The position numbers and the translations under genes were made by a program. Positions 27,345 to 36,900 of a stretch of DNA of 64,000 nucleotides are shown here, in pieces (within the stretch, counting starts at the first letter, position 1; every line of letters begins with the position of its first letter). The stretch is taken from positions 1 through 64,000 of the forward strand of contig NZ_JANFQO010000016.1 in assembly GCF_024437735.1 (NCBI RefSeq), read 5' to 3'. The notes beneath the pieces were generated by a model that searched no databases, was not told the DNA's origin, and was given only the letters and a program-made list of their open reading frames with translations. The stretch is from Tahibacter harae (GTDB taxonomy: Bacteria; Pseudomonadota; Gammaproteobacteria; Xanthomonadales; Rhodanobacteraceae).

Positions 27345-28592
27345 TCAGCCTGCGTGCCGCGCCGCTTCCGCGGCCTTGCCCAGCAGGTAATCCCGCTCCG
27401 CCTGGTTGCCCGTACGTGCGGCGGCATCGCGGAACAGCGCGGCCGCGGCGCCGTGTTCGCCGGCCAGCGCGTGCAGATGGGCGCGGGCCGCGGCCAGGCG
27501 GTGATGGCTCGCCAGGCGCGGATCCAGCGCCAGCTGCCGCAGTTGCTCCAGCCCGTGCTGCGGGCCGTGCACCATGGCCGCGGCGATGGCCTGATTGAGC
27601 CGCACCATGGGATTGTCGTCCATGCGCGCGAGCAGGCCGTACAGGGCCAGGATCTGCGGCCAGTCGGTCTGCGCCGCGTCGGCGGCTTCGTCGTGCAGGG
27701 CGGCGATGGCCGCCTGCAACTGGTAAGGGCCGACCGCGCCGCGGGTCAGCGCGCGGCTGACCAGGGCCACGCCTTCGGCGATGGCGTTCCGGTCCCACAG
27801 GCGGCGGTCCTGCCCGGCCAGCGGGATCAGTTCGCCGCGGCTGCCGCTGCGGGCGCGGCGGCGTGCGTCGGTGAGCAGCATCAGGGCGAGCAGGCCGGCG
27901 CTTTCCGCATGGGCCGGCAGGCGCGCCAGCAGCAGCCGGGTCAGGCGTATCGCCTCGGCGGCCAGGTCCTCGCGCTGCAGCGCATCGCCGCCGCTGGCGG
28001 CATAGCCTTCGTTGAAGATCAGGTACAGCACATGCAGCACGGCTGCCAGGCGCGCTTCGCGTTCCTGTGCCGTCGGTGTCTCGAAGCCCAGGCCGGATTC
28101 GCGGATGCTGCGCTTGGCGCGGCTGATGCGCTGGGCCATGGTCGCCTCGGGCACGAGGAAGGCATGGGCGATCTCGGCCGTGCTCAGGCCGCCAACCGCG
28201 CGCAGGGTCAGCGCGATCGCGCTGGGCGTGGTCAGGGCCGGATGGCAGCACAGGTAGAGCAGGGCGAGGGTGTCGTCCTGTTCCGTTTCGTCGCTGTATT
28301 GGATGGCCGGCGCGACCGGTTCGCTGGCGTGCAACCCGTATTCGCGCTGGCGCCGCGCGGTTTCGCTGCGCAACTGGTCGGTGCAGCGGCGCAGCGCGAC
28401 CTGCACCAGCCAGGCGCGCGGATGCGCCGGCAGGCCCTGCTCCGGCCACTGCGCCGCGGCGGCGAGCAGGGCTTCCTGCACCGCATCCTCCGCTGCGGCG
28501 AAATCGCCGCAGCGGCGCGTGACGATGGCGACTACCTGCGGCGCGAGTTCGCGCAGCAGGCGTTCGATCTGCGGCGGCAGTGTTTCCTTCAT
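27345..28592 (-). CDS. ECF42-type RNA polymerase sigma factor
   Basis: The 415-residue protein has sigma region 2 (about 1-75; AAEDAVQEALLAAA) and region 4 (about 110-170; LSTAEIAHAFLVPEATMAQRISRAKR), then a 230-residue helical TPR-like C-terminal extension (DUF6596). This build and the adjacent DGPF protein are the defining features of the ECF42 group, whose C-terminal part controls activity instead of an anti-sigma factor. The ATG overlaps the DGPF stop by four bases (ATGA), so the two are coupled. Confidence 0.88.
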   Translation of the reverse strand: MKETLPPQIERLLRELAPQVVAIVTRRCGDFAAAEDAVQEALLAAAAQWPEQGLPAHPRAWLVQVALRRCTDQLRSETARRQREYGLHASEPVAPAIQYSDETEQDDTLALLYLCCHPALTTPSAIALTLRAVGGLSTAEIAHAFLVPEATMAQRISRAKRSIRESGLGFETPTAQEREARLAAVLHVLYLIFNEGYAASGGDALQREDLAAEAIRLTRLLLARLPAHAESAGLLALMLLTDARRRARSGSRGELIPLAGQDRRLWDRNAIAEGVALVSRALTRGAVGPYQLQAAIAALHDEAADAAQTDWPQILALYGLLARMDDNPMVRLNQAIAAAMVHGPQHGLEQLRQLALDPRLASHHRLAAARAHLHALAGEHGAAAALFRDAAARTGNQAERDYLLGKAAEAARHAG

Positions 28593-28993
28593 GCGTCGTC
28601 GCCGTGCCTGAAGCCCAGCATCTGCCGCACCTGCACCGGCCAGTTGCCGGGCTTGCCGCCGCGGCCGGGACCGTGCGACCAGCGCGCCGCGATCTCGTGC
28701 GCGCGCTGCACATTTTCCACATCGACGATCAGGTAGCCGGCGAGGAATTCCTTGGACTCGGCGAACGGCCCGTCGGTGACCGCGGGCGAACCGTCGGCGC
28801 CGGCGCGCACTTCGGTCGCGGCTTCCGGCCCGGTCAGGCCCTGGGTATCGACCAGTTCGCCGGCCTGCTCCAGATCGGCGCGCATGCGCGCCAGGTAGTC
28901 CATATGCCGCGCCGCGTCTTCCTGCGGCCACAGAGTGATGAGGTCGGTTCTCCAGCTGGACAGGGGAAATTGCATCAGCAGCATGTATTTCAT
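28589..28993 (-). CDS. YCII-related DGPF-domain protein
   Basis: The 134-residue protein contains DGPFAESKEFLAGYLIVDV, the DGPF motif that names this YCII-like family. It starts MKYMLLMQFP. Such proteins form ferredoxin-like dimers of unproven function and are the usual partner genes, and probable targets, of ECF42 sigma factors. It is translated just before the sigma gene with a four-base overlap. Confidence 0.88.
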   Translation of the reverse strand: MKYMLLMQFPLSSWRTDLITLWPQEDAARHMDYLARMRADLEQAGELVDTQGLTGPEAATEVRAGADGSPAVTDGPFAESKEFLAGYLIVDVENVQRAHEIAARWSHGPGRGGKPGNWPVQVRQMLGFRHGDDA

Positions 28994-29139
28994 GATCGCT
29001 CTCCGTGTCGAGGCGCCCGGGTCGGGGCCTGTTGCAGCTGAGTCGTAGCCGCGGGCGCGATTTCGACAGGTCCGGGATTATTTTTTCGTGCGTGTGCCCA
29101 GGCGGGCGCGGCGGCGGGTCGCGCAGGGCGGCTTTACAT

Positions 29140-29155
29140 GCAACCAATTGGTTGC
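29140..29155. promoter_or_regulatory. Perfect 16-bp palindrome, probable ArsR operator
   Basis: GCAACCAATTGGTTGC is a perfect inverted repeat ending 13 bases before the ArsR start. Its place and symmetry fit an autoregulatory operator for a dimeric winged-helix repressor. It may also affect the divergent DGPF/sigma operon, whose start is about 150 bases away. Confidence 0.65.
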
Positions 29156-29168
29156 CTAACATGGCGCC

Positions 29169-29495
29169 ATGGACGAGGTATTCAAAGCCCTGGCCGATGC
29201 CTCGCGCCGCGCCCTGCTGGACAGCCTGCACGCGCGCAACGGGCAGAGCCTGAGCGAACTCTGCGCCGGCCTGCAGCTGACCCGTCAGGCCGTGGCCAAG
29301 CACCTGGCCGTACTGGAGCAGGCCAATCTGGTCGCAGTGCTGTGGCGCGGCCGCGAGAAGCTGCATTTCCTCAATCCCGTACCCATCCACGAGATCGCCG
29401 AACGCTGGCTGGGCAAGTACGAACGCCATCGCCTGCGCCTGCTGGCGCAGCTGAAGCAACGACTGGAAGCCGCCGAGGGCGGCACGGAGGAGTGA
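29169..29495 (+). CDS. ArsR-family transcriptional regulator
   Basis: The 108-residue winged-helix protein contains FKALADASRRALLDSLHARNGQSLSELCAGLQLTRQAVAKHLAVLEQANLV, the standard ArsR/SmtB DNA-binding domain. No metal-binding Cys pair is seen. This type, coupled to an AHSA1/SRPBCC gene, is common and usually metal-independent. The stop is two bases before the SRPBCC start. Confidence 0.9.
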   Translation: MDEVFKALADASRRALLDSLHARNGQSLSELCAGLQLTRQAVAKHLAVLEQANLVAVLWRGREKLHFLNPVPIHEIAERWLGKYERHRLRLLAQLKQRLEAAEGGTEE

Positions 29496-29497
29496 CC

Positions 29498-29959
29498 ATG
29501 TCCGCGAACCGTTTTGTCTATGTCACCTATATCCGCACCACGCCGGAAAAACTCTGGCAGGCGCTGACTGCGCCGGAATTCACCCGCCAATACTGGGCCG
29601 GCTGCTGGTTCGACGCGGACTGGCGCGAAGGCGGCGGCTGGAAGCTGATGATTCCCGACGGCCGCATCGGCGATGCGGGCGAAGTGCTGGAGATAGATCC
29701 GCCGCGCCGCCTGGTGCTGCGCTGGAAGAACGTGTTCCTGCCCGGCCTGCGCGACGAGCCGGCGACGCGCTGCACGATCACGCTGGAGCCGGTCGGCGCC
29801 TCGGTCCGGCTGATGCTGGAACACGAGACCGAACTGGCCCGATCGCCGCTGCTGGATAGCCTGTCCCAGGGCTGGCCGCATCTGCTGGCCAGCGTGAAAA
29901 GCCTGCTGGAGACCGGCGAGCCGCTGGAAGTAACCCGGCATTGGCCCGAAGGGATTTGA
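29498..29959 (+). CDS. SRPBCC (AHSA1-like) domain protein
   Basis: The 153-residue START/Bet v1-like protein has PEKLWQALTAPEFTRQYWAGCWFDADWREGGGWKL, the opening of the AHSA1 family. It probably binds a hydrophobic ligand, perhaps as the effector sensor for the ArsR gene just upstream with which it forms an operon. GGAGGAG lies about six bases before the ATG. Confidence 0.9.
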   Translation: MSANRFVYVTYIRTTPEKLWQALTAPEFTRQYWAGCWFDADWREGGGWKLMIPDGRIGDAGEVLEIDPPRRLVLRWKNVFLPGLRDEPATRCTITLEPVGASVRLMLEHETELARSPLLDSLSQGWPHLLASVKSLLETGEPLEVTRHWPEGI

Positions 29960-29960
29960 T

Positions 29961-30018
29961 TCGGAATTCGGAATTCGGGATTCGTGAGAGCGGTCCCGCA
30001 TTGCTTTTACGAATCCCG
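29961..30018. repeat. GAATTCGG/GGGATTCG inverted repeat element
   Basis: Two GGAATTC units are followed by CGGGATTCGT (29976-29985), which pairs perfectly with ACGAATCCCG (30009-30018) around a 23-base loop. It lies between convergent SRPBCC and VOC genes and belongs to the GAATCCC-type family seen at three other places in the window. Confidence 0.6.
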
Positions 30019-30050
30019 GATCCCGTCACCCCCGATCTCGGCCGTTCGGC

Positions 30051-30437
30051 TCACTGCCCCTCGGGCGGCTGCCACAGCTCGATCTTGTTGCCCTCGGGGT
30101 CGGTGACCCAGCCGAACTTGCCGTATTCGTAGTCCTGCACCTTGTCGTCCACATTGCAGCCTTCGGCGCGCAGCGCGGCGAGCAGGGCGTCGAGATCGTC
30201 CACGCGGTAGTTCACCATGAACGGTGCGGTGCTCGGCGCGAAGTAATCCGAGTCCGCGGCGAAGATGCTCCATACCGTGGTGCCGGCGCCGGCGGGATTT
30301 TCGGGGCCGTTCCAGCGAAAGGCCGTGCCGCCCCAGTCCTCTACCGCGATGCCCAGGTGATCGCGGTACCACGCGCGCAGCGTTTCGGGATCCCTGGCCT
30401 TGATGAAGATGCCGCCTATGCCGGTTACACGTTTCAT
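30051..30437 (-). CDS. VOC-family protein (glyoxalase/bleomycin resistance fold)
   Basis: The 128-residue VOC protein starts MKRVTGIGGIFIKARDPETLRAWYRDHLGI and ends DPEGNKIELWQPPEG, the paired beta-alpha-beta-beta-beta modules of the family. The ATG at 30437 has a GGAGGA ribosome site; longer frames are rejected. The substrate is unknown; members bind metals or small molecules. Confidence 0.88.
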   Translation of the reverse strand: MKRVTGIGGIFIKARDPETLRAWYRDHLGIAVEDWGGTAFRWNGPENPAGAGTTVWSIFAADSDYFAPSTAPFMVNYRVDDLDALLAALRAEGCNVDDKVQDYEYGKFGWVTDPEGNKIELWQPPEGQ

Positions 30438-30576
30438 GCGGGTTGTCCTCCGGGAAAGTTCTCTGCCAAGGGATACTGGCATGGCGATGCTATCTGGCGG
30501 TGTGTGCCTTGCGGAATCGGTGCGCGTTCCGGGATTTGCAGCGCGGCAGGCTGCCCGCTGCCGCGTTGCCAGGAGT

Positions 30577-30900
30577 CTAGGTGACAACGGCGATGCCCAG
30601 CCCGAGGAACGACAGATTCAGGCCCAGACCCACCCAGGCGCGCCAATGCGGCGGCGGCCTGCACAGGGCAATCATGCCCAGCACCAGGCCTATGAACGAA
30701 AGCAGCATGACCAGCCAGACCAGTGCCATGGCCACGATTATGCCGGGCGGGTGGCCGGGCATATCGGAAAACCACCCAGCCACGGCGACGCCAGGCAGCT
30801 GTACCAGCGCCAGCCAGTAGGAAAAACGGCTCCAGTAGCTCGGGTGCGGATGGCGGTAGACCGGACGCCTGGACGGAGGAAAAGTCGTGTTTGTTTCCAT
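30577..30900 (-). CDS. Small membrane protein with two helices
   Basis: The 107-residue protein has a short basic, His- and Pro-rich N-terminus, then hydrophobic segments at about 25-45 and 55-80 and a third near the C-terminus (LGLNLSFLGLGIAVV). No family was recognised. The start METNTTF at 30900 gives a compact protein; longer frames upstream have poor codon use. Confidence 0.6.
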   Translation of the reverse strand: METNTTFPPSRRPVYRHPHPSYWSRFSYWLALVQLPGVAVAGWFSDMPGHPPGIIVAMALVWLVMLLSFIGLVLGMIALCRPPPHWRAWVGLGLNLSFLGLGIAVVT

Positions 30901-31000
30901 TATGGAATCCTTCGCACGATTTTTCCTGCTTGCATAAAGTGTTCGGCAGCAGCCAGGCAGAGTTTCTGTGCGAGCGTGGGCAGGGGGAAATGCTCCCGTC

Positions 31001-31444
31001 TCAGGGTTCGCTTGTACTGGGCGCGGCCGCAAGCAGAATGGCGCGGACCTGCTCATATTCCTTCAGCCGTGCGAAATCCTTCTCCGTCGGTGCGGGAATG
31101 CGGCGCAGGTCCATGTTGTCGCCGACGTCGGCCAGCTTGACCGCGCGTGCGATGGGATTGGCCGCGGCGCGGTGGGCGGCGGCGATGCGGCCTTCGCCGG
31201 GCAGCTTGGTCAGGGCGCGCACGGCGTCGACGACGGCGGGCGGGAAGCCTTCGCGCTGCAGATCCTCGAAGGTGAGCGGCGTGTCCTCGACCACGTCGTG
31301 CAGCACCGCGGCCATGCGTTCGTGTGCGCCTTGCAGGGTCAGCATCAGCCGCAGCGGGTGCAGGATGTAGGGCGCGCCGGCCTTGTCGACCTGGCCGGCA
31401 TGAGCGCGCGCGGCGATTTCTATGGCGCGTTCCAGCGTGCTCAT
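31001..31444 (-). CDS. HD-domain phosphohydrolase (RelA/SpoT hydrolase-like)
   Basis: The 147-residue protein shows RAHAGQVDKAGAPYILHP, VLHDVVEDTPLT and KLADVGDNMDL, the metal-binding His, His-Asp and Asp of the SpoT-type HD hydrolase (Mesh1-like small alarmone hydrolase relatives). It may hydrolyse (p)ppGpp or another nucleotide. The ATG overlaps the upstream VOC stop by four bases, so the pair is coupled. Confidence 0.85.
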   Translation of the reverse strand: MSTLERAIEIAARAHAGQVDKAGAPYILHPLRLMLTLQGAHERMAAVLHDVVEDTPLTFEDLQREGFPPAVVDAVRALTKLPGEGRIAAAHRAAANPIARAVKLADVGDNMDLRRIPAPTEKDFARLKEYEQVRAILLAAAPSTSEP

Positions 31445-31833
31445 GCCGGCACCGTGCCGTCGCCGTCGATGTTCTGGCCTATGCGCCAGAGCACGCCGCT
31501 GGGATCGTTCAGGCAGAAGTCGCGGATCATCCACGGCTGGTCCTCCGGCGGCAGCGCGCGCACGCCGTAGCGGCCGGCCAGGTCCTGTTCCTGCACGCGC
31601 CGCCACCAGGCTTCCACGTCGCGCACCAGCATATGCATCATGAAGTTTTCGCTGTGTTCCTTCACGTGGAAGCGCTGCAGCAGGAAGCTGCATTGGCCGG
31701 CGTGCAGGTAGGCCAGATCGTCCGATTGCCACGGCACGCTGAAGCCGAGGTCACGATAGAACTGCAGCGAGCGCTCGAAGTCGCTCGCCGGCACGAAGGC
31801 TTTTATTTCGACGGTTTCCAGGGGATCGGTCAT
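31441..31833 (-). CDS. VOC-family protein
   Basis: The 130-residue protein reads VEIKAFVPASDFERSLQFYRDLGF at the start and NDPSGVLWRIGQ near the end, a single VOC chain. It overlaps the HD gene by four bases and follows a small lipoprotein gene by about 40 bases, giving a three-gene minus-strand group. The ligand is unknown. Confidence 0.85.
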   Translation of the reverse strand: MTDPLETVEIKAFVPASDFERSLQFYRDLGFSVPWQSDDLAYLHAGQCSFLLQRFHVKEHSENFMMHMLVRDVEAWWRRVQEQDLAGRYGVRALPPEDQPWMIRDFCLNDPSGVLWRIGQNIDGDGTVPA

Positions 31834-31873
31834 GGCCGGATGGCGCGCGGTGGCGGGAATGGTTGCGCAGGGT

Positions 31874-32212
31874 TCAGCGGCTGCGGGTTAGCTCGACGCC
31901 GTCCACCGTCATCTTCCATTCGCCATCCTCTGCATGCGGCGGACGGCTGACGATGAAGGTGGTCTTGAACGGTCCCACGCCGACGATGAAATTATCGCCC
32001 TCGAAGCGCTGCAGCGGCGCCTTGATGGATTTGTGCATGCCGTTGTCGCGCCGGGTCACGTATTCGACCCGGCCGGCCTCGGTGATGAGGATGGTGGTGT
32101 TCTCCGCGCGCCACAGGCCGGCGTAGGCGGATTTGTCCGGCGGCAGCGGCTCGCTGCAGCCGGCGAGCAGTACCAGCAGCAGTGTCAGCAGCAGGACGAA
32201 CGGCTTGCGCAT
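31874..32212 (-). CDS. Small lipoprotein
   Basis: The 112-residue product has a classic lipobox (VLLAGC) ending a hydrophobic signal at about residue 19, then a small beta-rich domain (GLWRAENTTILITEAGRVEYV...DGEWKMTVDGVELTR). It should be anchored in the periplasm. No function can be named. Confidence 0.8.
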   Translation of the reverse strand: MRKPFVLLLTLLLVLLAGCSEPLPPDKSAYAGLWRAENTTILITEAGRVEYVTRRDNGMHKSIKAPLQRFEGDNFIVGVGPFKTTFIVSRPPHAEDGEWKMTVDGVELTRSR

Positions 32213-32481
32213 GGTGAAGGCTCCGTGCGAAGGCGGTGCATGAGTGGCGGTTGGCAACGGGTGGCGTGCGGTGCGGCGCCGGCCGCCGGGTACGGGACGC
32301 GGCGGTAGCGGGCACGCCGCAGATCCGGCGCCGCCGCTGCGGCGCATGCCGTGTCCGGCGGTGTTGCGAGCGGCGTGCACAGAAGGCAATCCCACGTCCG
32401 GGCCGGCAGGTTGGCCGGCCTAGCGTAGCGCAAACCGCCCGCAGCGACAGGCGTCCGCAAGCGGCGGGCCGCGGCGCTGCC

Positions 32482-33129
32482 TCAGGATGCGGCGGGATCC
32501 GCGTCCGCTTCGGCTTCCGCCAGCGAGGGCTGGCTGATGGTCCAGGAAAAATCCGCATTCAGCTGGGCGACCATGGTGGTCACGCCGGGCGGGAACTCGA
32601 CCCGTGCGCTGGGCAGGGTGGGTACGTCGAACAGGAATTCGCCCTCGGCAATATCGCCGAAAGTGACCCAGTAGCTGGTGCGCGCGCCGAACAGGGTGCG
32701 GCGGTTGGGCCGCGCCAGGGCGGCGAAGGTGGCCTTGCCGTTCATGCCCAGCCCCACCGACACGCTGTTCAGCGGCACGCTGGGCGTTTCTATCAGCACG
32801 AAATACTCGGGTATGGCGCCGTTCTTCTGGTTGGCGAATTCGTACATGCCGCCCGGGCCGGCGAGAAATTCGATCTGGTTGCCTTCGGTCGGCGTGGCCG
32901 GCGTGACCTGGGCGGCGAGGAACACGGTGCCGGGCTGGATATGGGAAACGCCGGCCCAGACGAAGGCCCAGTCCCTGTCGTCCCAGTCCATCTGCACCAT
33001 GGCGCCCGGCCATGTCGGCTGCGACAGCCAGGCCAGCGGCATCAGCGTGTCCTTGTCGCTGCGCTGGTAGACAACCATGTTGCCCGGCGTGCCGGACTTG
33101 TTCAGCAGGATCAGGCGCAGCTTGGCCAT
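32482..33129 (-). CDS. RhiA-like protein of unknown function
   Basis: The 215-residue soluble protein begins MAKLRLILLNKSGTPGNMVVYQRSD, goes on with LAWLSQPTWPGAMVQMDWD and ends near LNADFSWTISQPS. This layout (NMVVYQ, LAW, a late WTIS) recalls proteins annotated RhiA after the rhizosphere-expressed Rhizobium gene; the match is from memory. No signal peptide. It is alone, with divergent and co-directional genes more than 200 bases away. Confidence 0.65.
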   Translation of the reverse strand: MAKLRLILLNKSGTPGNMVVYQRSDKDTLMPLAWLSQPTWPGAMVQMDWDDRDWAFVWAGVSHIQPGTVFLAAQVTPATPTEGNQIEFLAGPGGMYEFANQKNGAIPEYFVLIETPSVPLNSVSVGLGMNGKATFAALARPNRRTLFGARTSYWVTFGDIAEGEFLFDVPTLPSARVEFPPGVTTMVAQLNADFSWTISQPSLAEAEADADPAAS

Positions 33130-33346
33130 GGCGTGCTCGCAGGCAGGAGTAGGGCAACTTTGGCGAGTTGTACTGTGCAGCACAAGCGACAAATGAGGCG
33201 GCCGGCGATCACTGCACGCCGGCCTTGGCCCGTTCGCGGCAGCGGGCGCGGTCGCGCGGAACGGTACTTTGTGCCGGACCGGATCTTTACCGCATCGCGC
33301 CTTCCGGCCACCATCGCCCGGCCATCTTTTTTGCGGGGAGAGGAGC

Positions 33347-33853
33347 ATGCTTGCGCTGGGTCTTGCCGGGCTGTTGGGCGCCGCCGTGTCCACGCCGCCG
33401 GATGCGCCGTTGGCCGCGCTGGAGTTTCTCGCCGGCCACTGCTGGCGCGCCGCGCCGGCGGACGGCAATTCCACCGATACGCATTGCTTCGCGCGGCTGT
33501 ATCCGCCGCATTTCCTGCGCGACAGCCATGTGGTCTGCGCCGGCGGCAAGCGTGTCTATGCGGGAGAGACCACGTATTGGCCTACGCCGGACGGCAAGAC
33601 CGTCGCCTGGCGCTATCTCTCGTCGGCGGGACTGGTCATGGACGGCCGGCTGGAGCCGGCATCCGACGCACTGCGCTTCTCCGGCACCTATGTGGACGCC
33701 GACGGAACACACGAGGTGCGCGCGACCTGGACGCCCGGCAAGAACAGCTACCGCGCCCTCACGGAGGCGCGGCAGCCGGATGGCAGCTGGAGGCCGCAGT
33801 CGGATGCGGAATTCGTGCGGGTCGACGGTGCCGGGGCCTGCGCCGCGGGATAG
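33347..33853 (+). CDS. Secreted hypothetical protein, lipocalin-like
   Basis: The 168-residue product has a short signal-like N-terminus (MLALGLAGLLGAAVS) and a beta-rich domain with LEFLAGHCWRAAP, HFLRDSHVVCAGGK and LSSAGLVMDGRLEPASDALRFSGTY. LEFLAGxW openings are common in calycin-like DUF1579-type domains, but the family is not certain. GGGGAGAGGAG gives a strong ribosome site before the ATG. Confidence 0.7.
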   Translation: MLALGLAGLLGAAVSTPPDAPLAALEFLAGHCWRAAPADGNSTDTHCFARLYPPHFLRDSHVVCAGGKRVYAGETTYWPTPDGKTVAWRYLSSAGLVMDGRLEPASDALRFSGTYVDADGTHEVRATWTPGKNSYRALTEARQPDGSWRPQSDAEFVRVDGAGACAAG

Positions 33854-33906
33854 CCGCGCGGGCGTTGCATGCGCCGCGCCCAGGCGCAGCGAGTCTGGAT
33901 CCGTGT

Positions 33907-33939
33907 GCGCGGAGGGCCTGTGCCACAGGCCCTCCGCGC
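33907..33939. terminator. Bidirectional hairpin between convergent genes
   Basis: GCGCGGAGGGCCTGT and ACAGGCCCTCCGCGC form a perfect 15-bp stem with a three-base GCC loop. It lies between the stop at 33853 (plus) and the nuclease stop at 33949 (minus), so it can terminate both transcripts. Confidence 0.65.
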
Positions 33940-33948
33940 CGCGCTTGC

Positions 33949-36900
33949 TCAATCCACTTCAAACGACTGCAGCGACACCGGCGTGGACGTGCTGGCCATA
34001 GCCGTCTCGTTGCCCGGCGACGGATCCGCGGTGCTGGACGTGACGCTGGCCGTGTCGACGATCACGGTCACCGGCGCGCCCGCATCCACCGTCACTATCA
34101 GGATGAAGTTCACCGTTCCCGGCGACAGGCTGGCGGTACTGCAGCTGACGGTGCCGGTGGCGCCCACCGCCGGCGTGCTGCAGCTCCAGCCCGGCGGCGC
34201 GTTCAGCGCGGTGAAGGTGGTATTGGCCGGTATGGGATTGCTCAGCACCACGTTCGCCGCCGCGCTGGGACCAAAGTTGCGCAGCGCCAGCGTATAGGTG
34301 ATGGGCTGGCCATTGATCACGCTGGACGAAGACGGCGTGTTGCTCAGAGCCAGGTCGGCCGCGGCGGTCACCAGCGTGGTTGCAGTGGCGGATTCGTTGC
34401 CCGTGACCGGATCGCTGGTGCTGGACGCCACGTTCGCCGTGCTGCTGATGCTGCCGCTGGCATCGGGCGCAACCGTGACGACCAGGGTGAACACCGCCGA
34501 ACCCGGCACGAGCTGCGCATTGCTGCAGGACACGGTGCCGCTGGCGCCTGCCGCCGGGGTGGTGCAGCTCCAGCCACCCGGTGAACTCAGCGAAGTGAAT
34601 GTCGTCGAGGCCGGGATTGCCGTGTTCAGGCTGACCGCGGCGGCGGCGCTGGGACCGGCATTGGTCACACTGATCGTGTAGCTCAGATTCTGGCCGGCGA
34701 CCACACTGGCCGGCGCGGCGTTGCTGACCCCCAGATCGGCACTGGCCGACAGCGGCGTGGTCGCCGTCGCCGATTCGTTGCCCGGATTCGGGTCGGTCGT
34801 GGAGGAGGCTACCGTGGCCGTGCTGCTGATCGTCGCCGCCGTCGCGCCCGCGTCGACGTTCACGGCCAGGGTGAACACCGCCGTACCCGCAGCCAGGCTG
34901 GACCGGGTGCAGTTCACGTTGCCGCTGGCGCCCACCGCAGGCGTAGTGCAGGACCAGCCTGCCGGCGAAACCAGCGAAGCGAAGGTGGTGTCGGCCGGGA
35001 TGGCGCTGCTCAGCGATGCGTTGGCCGCGTTGCTGGGACCGGCATTGCTGACGCTGATGGTATAGGTGATCGCCGCACCCGCGACGGCGCTGGCCGGCGC
35101 GGCACTGGTGTTCACGCCGAGGTCGGCCGACGCGGCGACCGTGGTCGTCGCCGTTGCGCTGTTGTTGCCGGGCGTGGGATCGCCGCTGGTACTGCTTGCA
35201 GTCACCGTGCTGCTCAGCACCGTGCCGTCGGCGACCGACGGATCGATCGCCACTACGAGGGTGAACACCGCACTGCCCACGGCCAGGCCCGGATTGCTGC
35301 AGCTGATCGTGCCGCCGGCGCCCACGGCCGGCGTGGTGCAGGACCAGCCGGCGACGGCCGGCAGCGCGACGAAGGTGGTGCCGCCGGGCAGCGTCAGCGT
35401 CCAGCTCGCGTTCGCCGCGGCGTCGGGGCCATTGTTGTTCACGTTGATCGTGTAGGTGAGGTTGCTGCCCGCGGCGACCGGGTCCGGCGAATCCGTGATG
35501 GTCGCGCCGAGATCGGAAGCCGCGAACAGGCCGACCAGCACCGGATCATGGTCGGCGGCGCGGTAGGGCGAGGCCGGCTGGAACACCACGCGCGGCGGCA
35601 CCAGGGCGGAACCGTCGGGTTTTTCCTCGAACGCGGCCTCGCCGGTGTCGGCGATTTCGTCGTTGTAATCCAGCAGCGGCACTTCGTCGGCATTGATATG
35701 CCAGGCGCCGGCGTCGATCACCTGGCCCAGCAGCGAAGCCGAGGCCAGCGCATAGTCGAGGTGGCCGATGGTGCCGCCGAACACGTAGGAATAGGCATTC
35801 GCGCCGTTGAACGTGGTTTCCAGGTCGGTATAGCCGGCGGCGGCGAGCGTGGTGATCGGGTCTTCCTGCGCGTAGGCATTGAAATCGCCGAGCAGCAGCA
35901 CATCCGGGTCGCCCGCGGCCGGCAGCACCGTGGTATTGATCCAGCTCAGCAGACGGTTGGCCTGGGCCACGCGCGTGGCGTTGTAGCAGCTCTGGCCGTC
36001 GCCCGCGTCCGCGTCGGCGCCGCTGGCGCCGCCGCAGCCCTTGGCGCGCAGGTGATTGGCGATGACGGTGAAGCGCTGGCCGAAGGCCGGGTTGGTGGCG
36101 TCGACCACGTCGAAGGTCTGCGCCGTCGGCGGGCGGTTGTGTACCGGATCCAGGTCCGACAGCGGCGCGCCCACCGGCGACACCACGCCGCTGCGATAGA
36201 TCAGCTGCACGCGGATCGCATCCGTGCCCAGCGTGCCCCCGGTGTTGGCGAAGGCATACGGATGGGCGCCGCCGCAGCGTGCGTTGATCGCGCCGAGCAG
36301 GTCGGTGATGGTGGTGCTGGGCGTGGTGTTCTCCAGCTCCATGAAGGCGAAGATGTCGGCGTTCAGCGTGCAGGTCACCACCGAGATGCGTTCGCGCTGG
36401 CGGTTGAGTTCGGCCACGCTGTCGGCGCCGCGGCAGTCCAGCGTACCGCCCGGGCCGCAGGTACCGCTGTTGTTGCTCGCCGTGGTGTCGATGGTGGTGA
36501 AGTAGTTCAGCAGATTGCCGCCGGCGACCTTGATGGCGCCGCCGACGGCAGGCGGTGTGGCCGGGCGCGGATTGGCCACGGTGAAGTTTGCCGGCGCTGA
36601 CGCCGTCGGCCGCAGGCGCCAGCTCGCCGCCGCGGCGCCGCCGGGGCTGGAGAAATCGAGCACGCCGCCGAGGCCGTTGACCACGTCGCCGCCGCGGAAG
36701 AAGTCGACGCCCTGGGTGCCGACGGAGAAGCCGCCGTTGGCGCGCGGGTGAAACACGAACTGCGAGCCGTTGGCCACGCCCAGGAAGGACTGTTCCGCGT
36801 TGTTGTCGTCATCCAGCAGTACGCGGCGGCGCGCCAGGTTGTCCTGGTAGGCGCTGTAGCCGGCGACGCTGGGCGTCGAGAATTCGGTGAACGCACGCGG

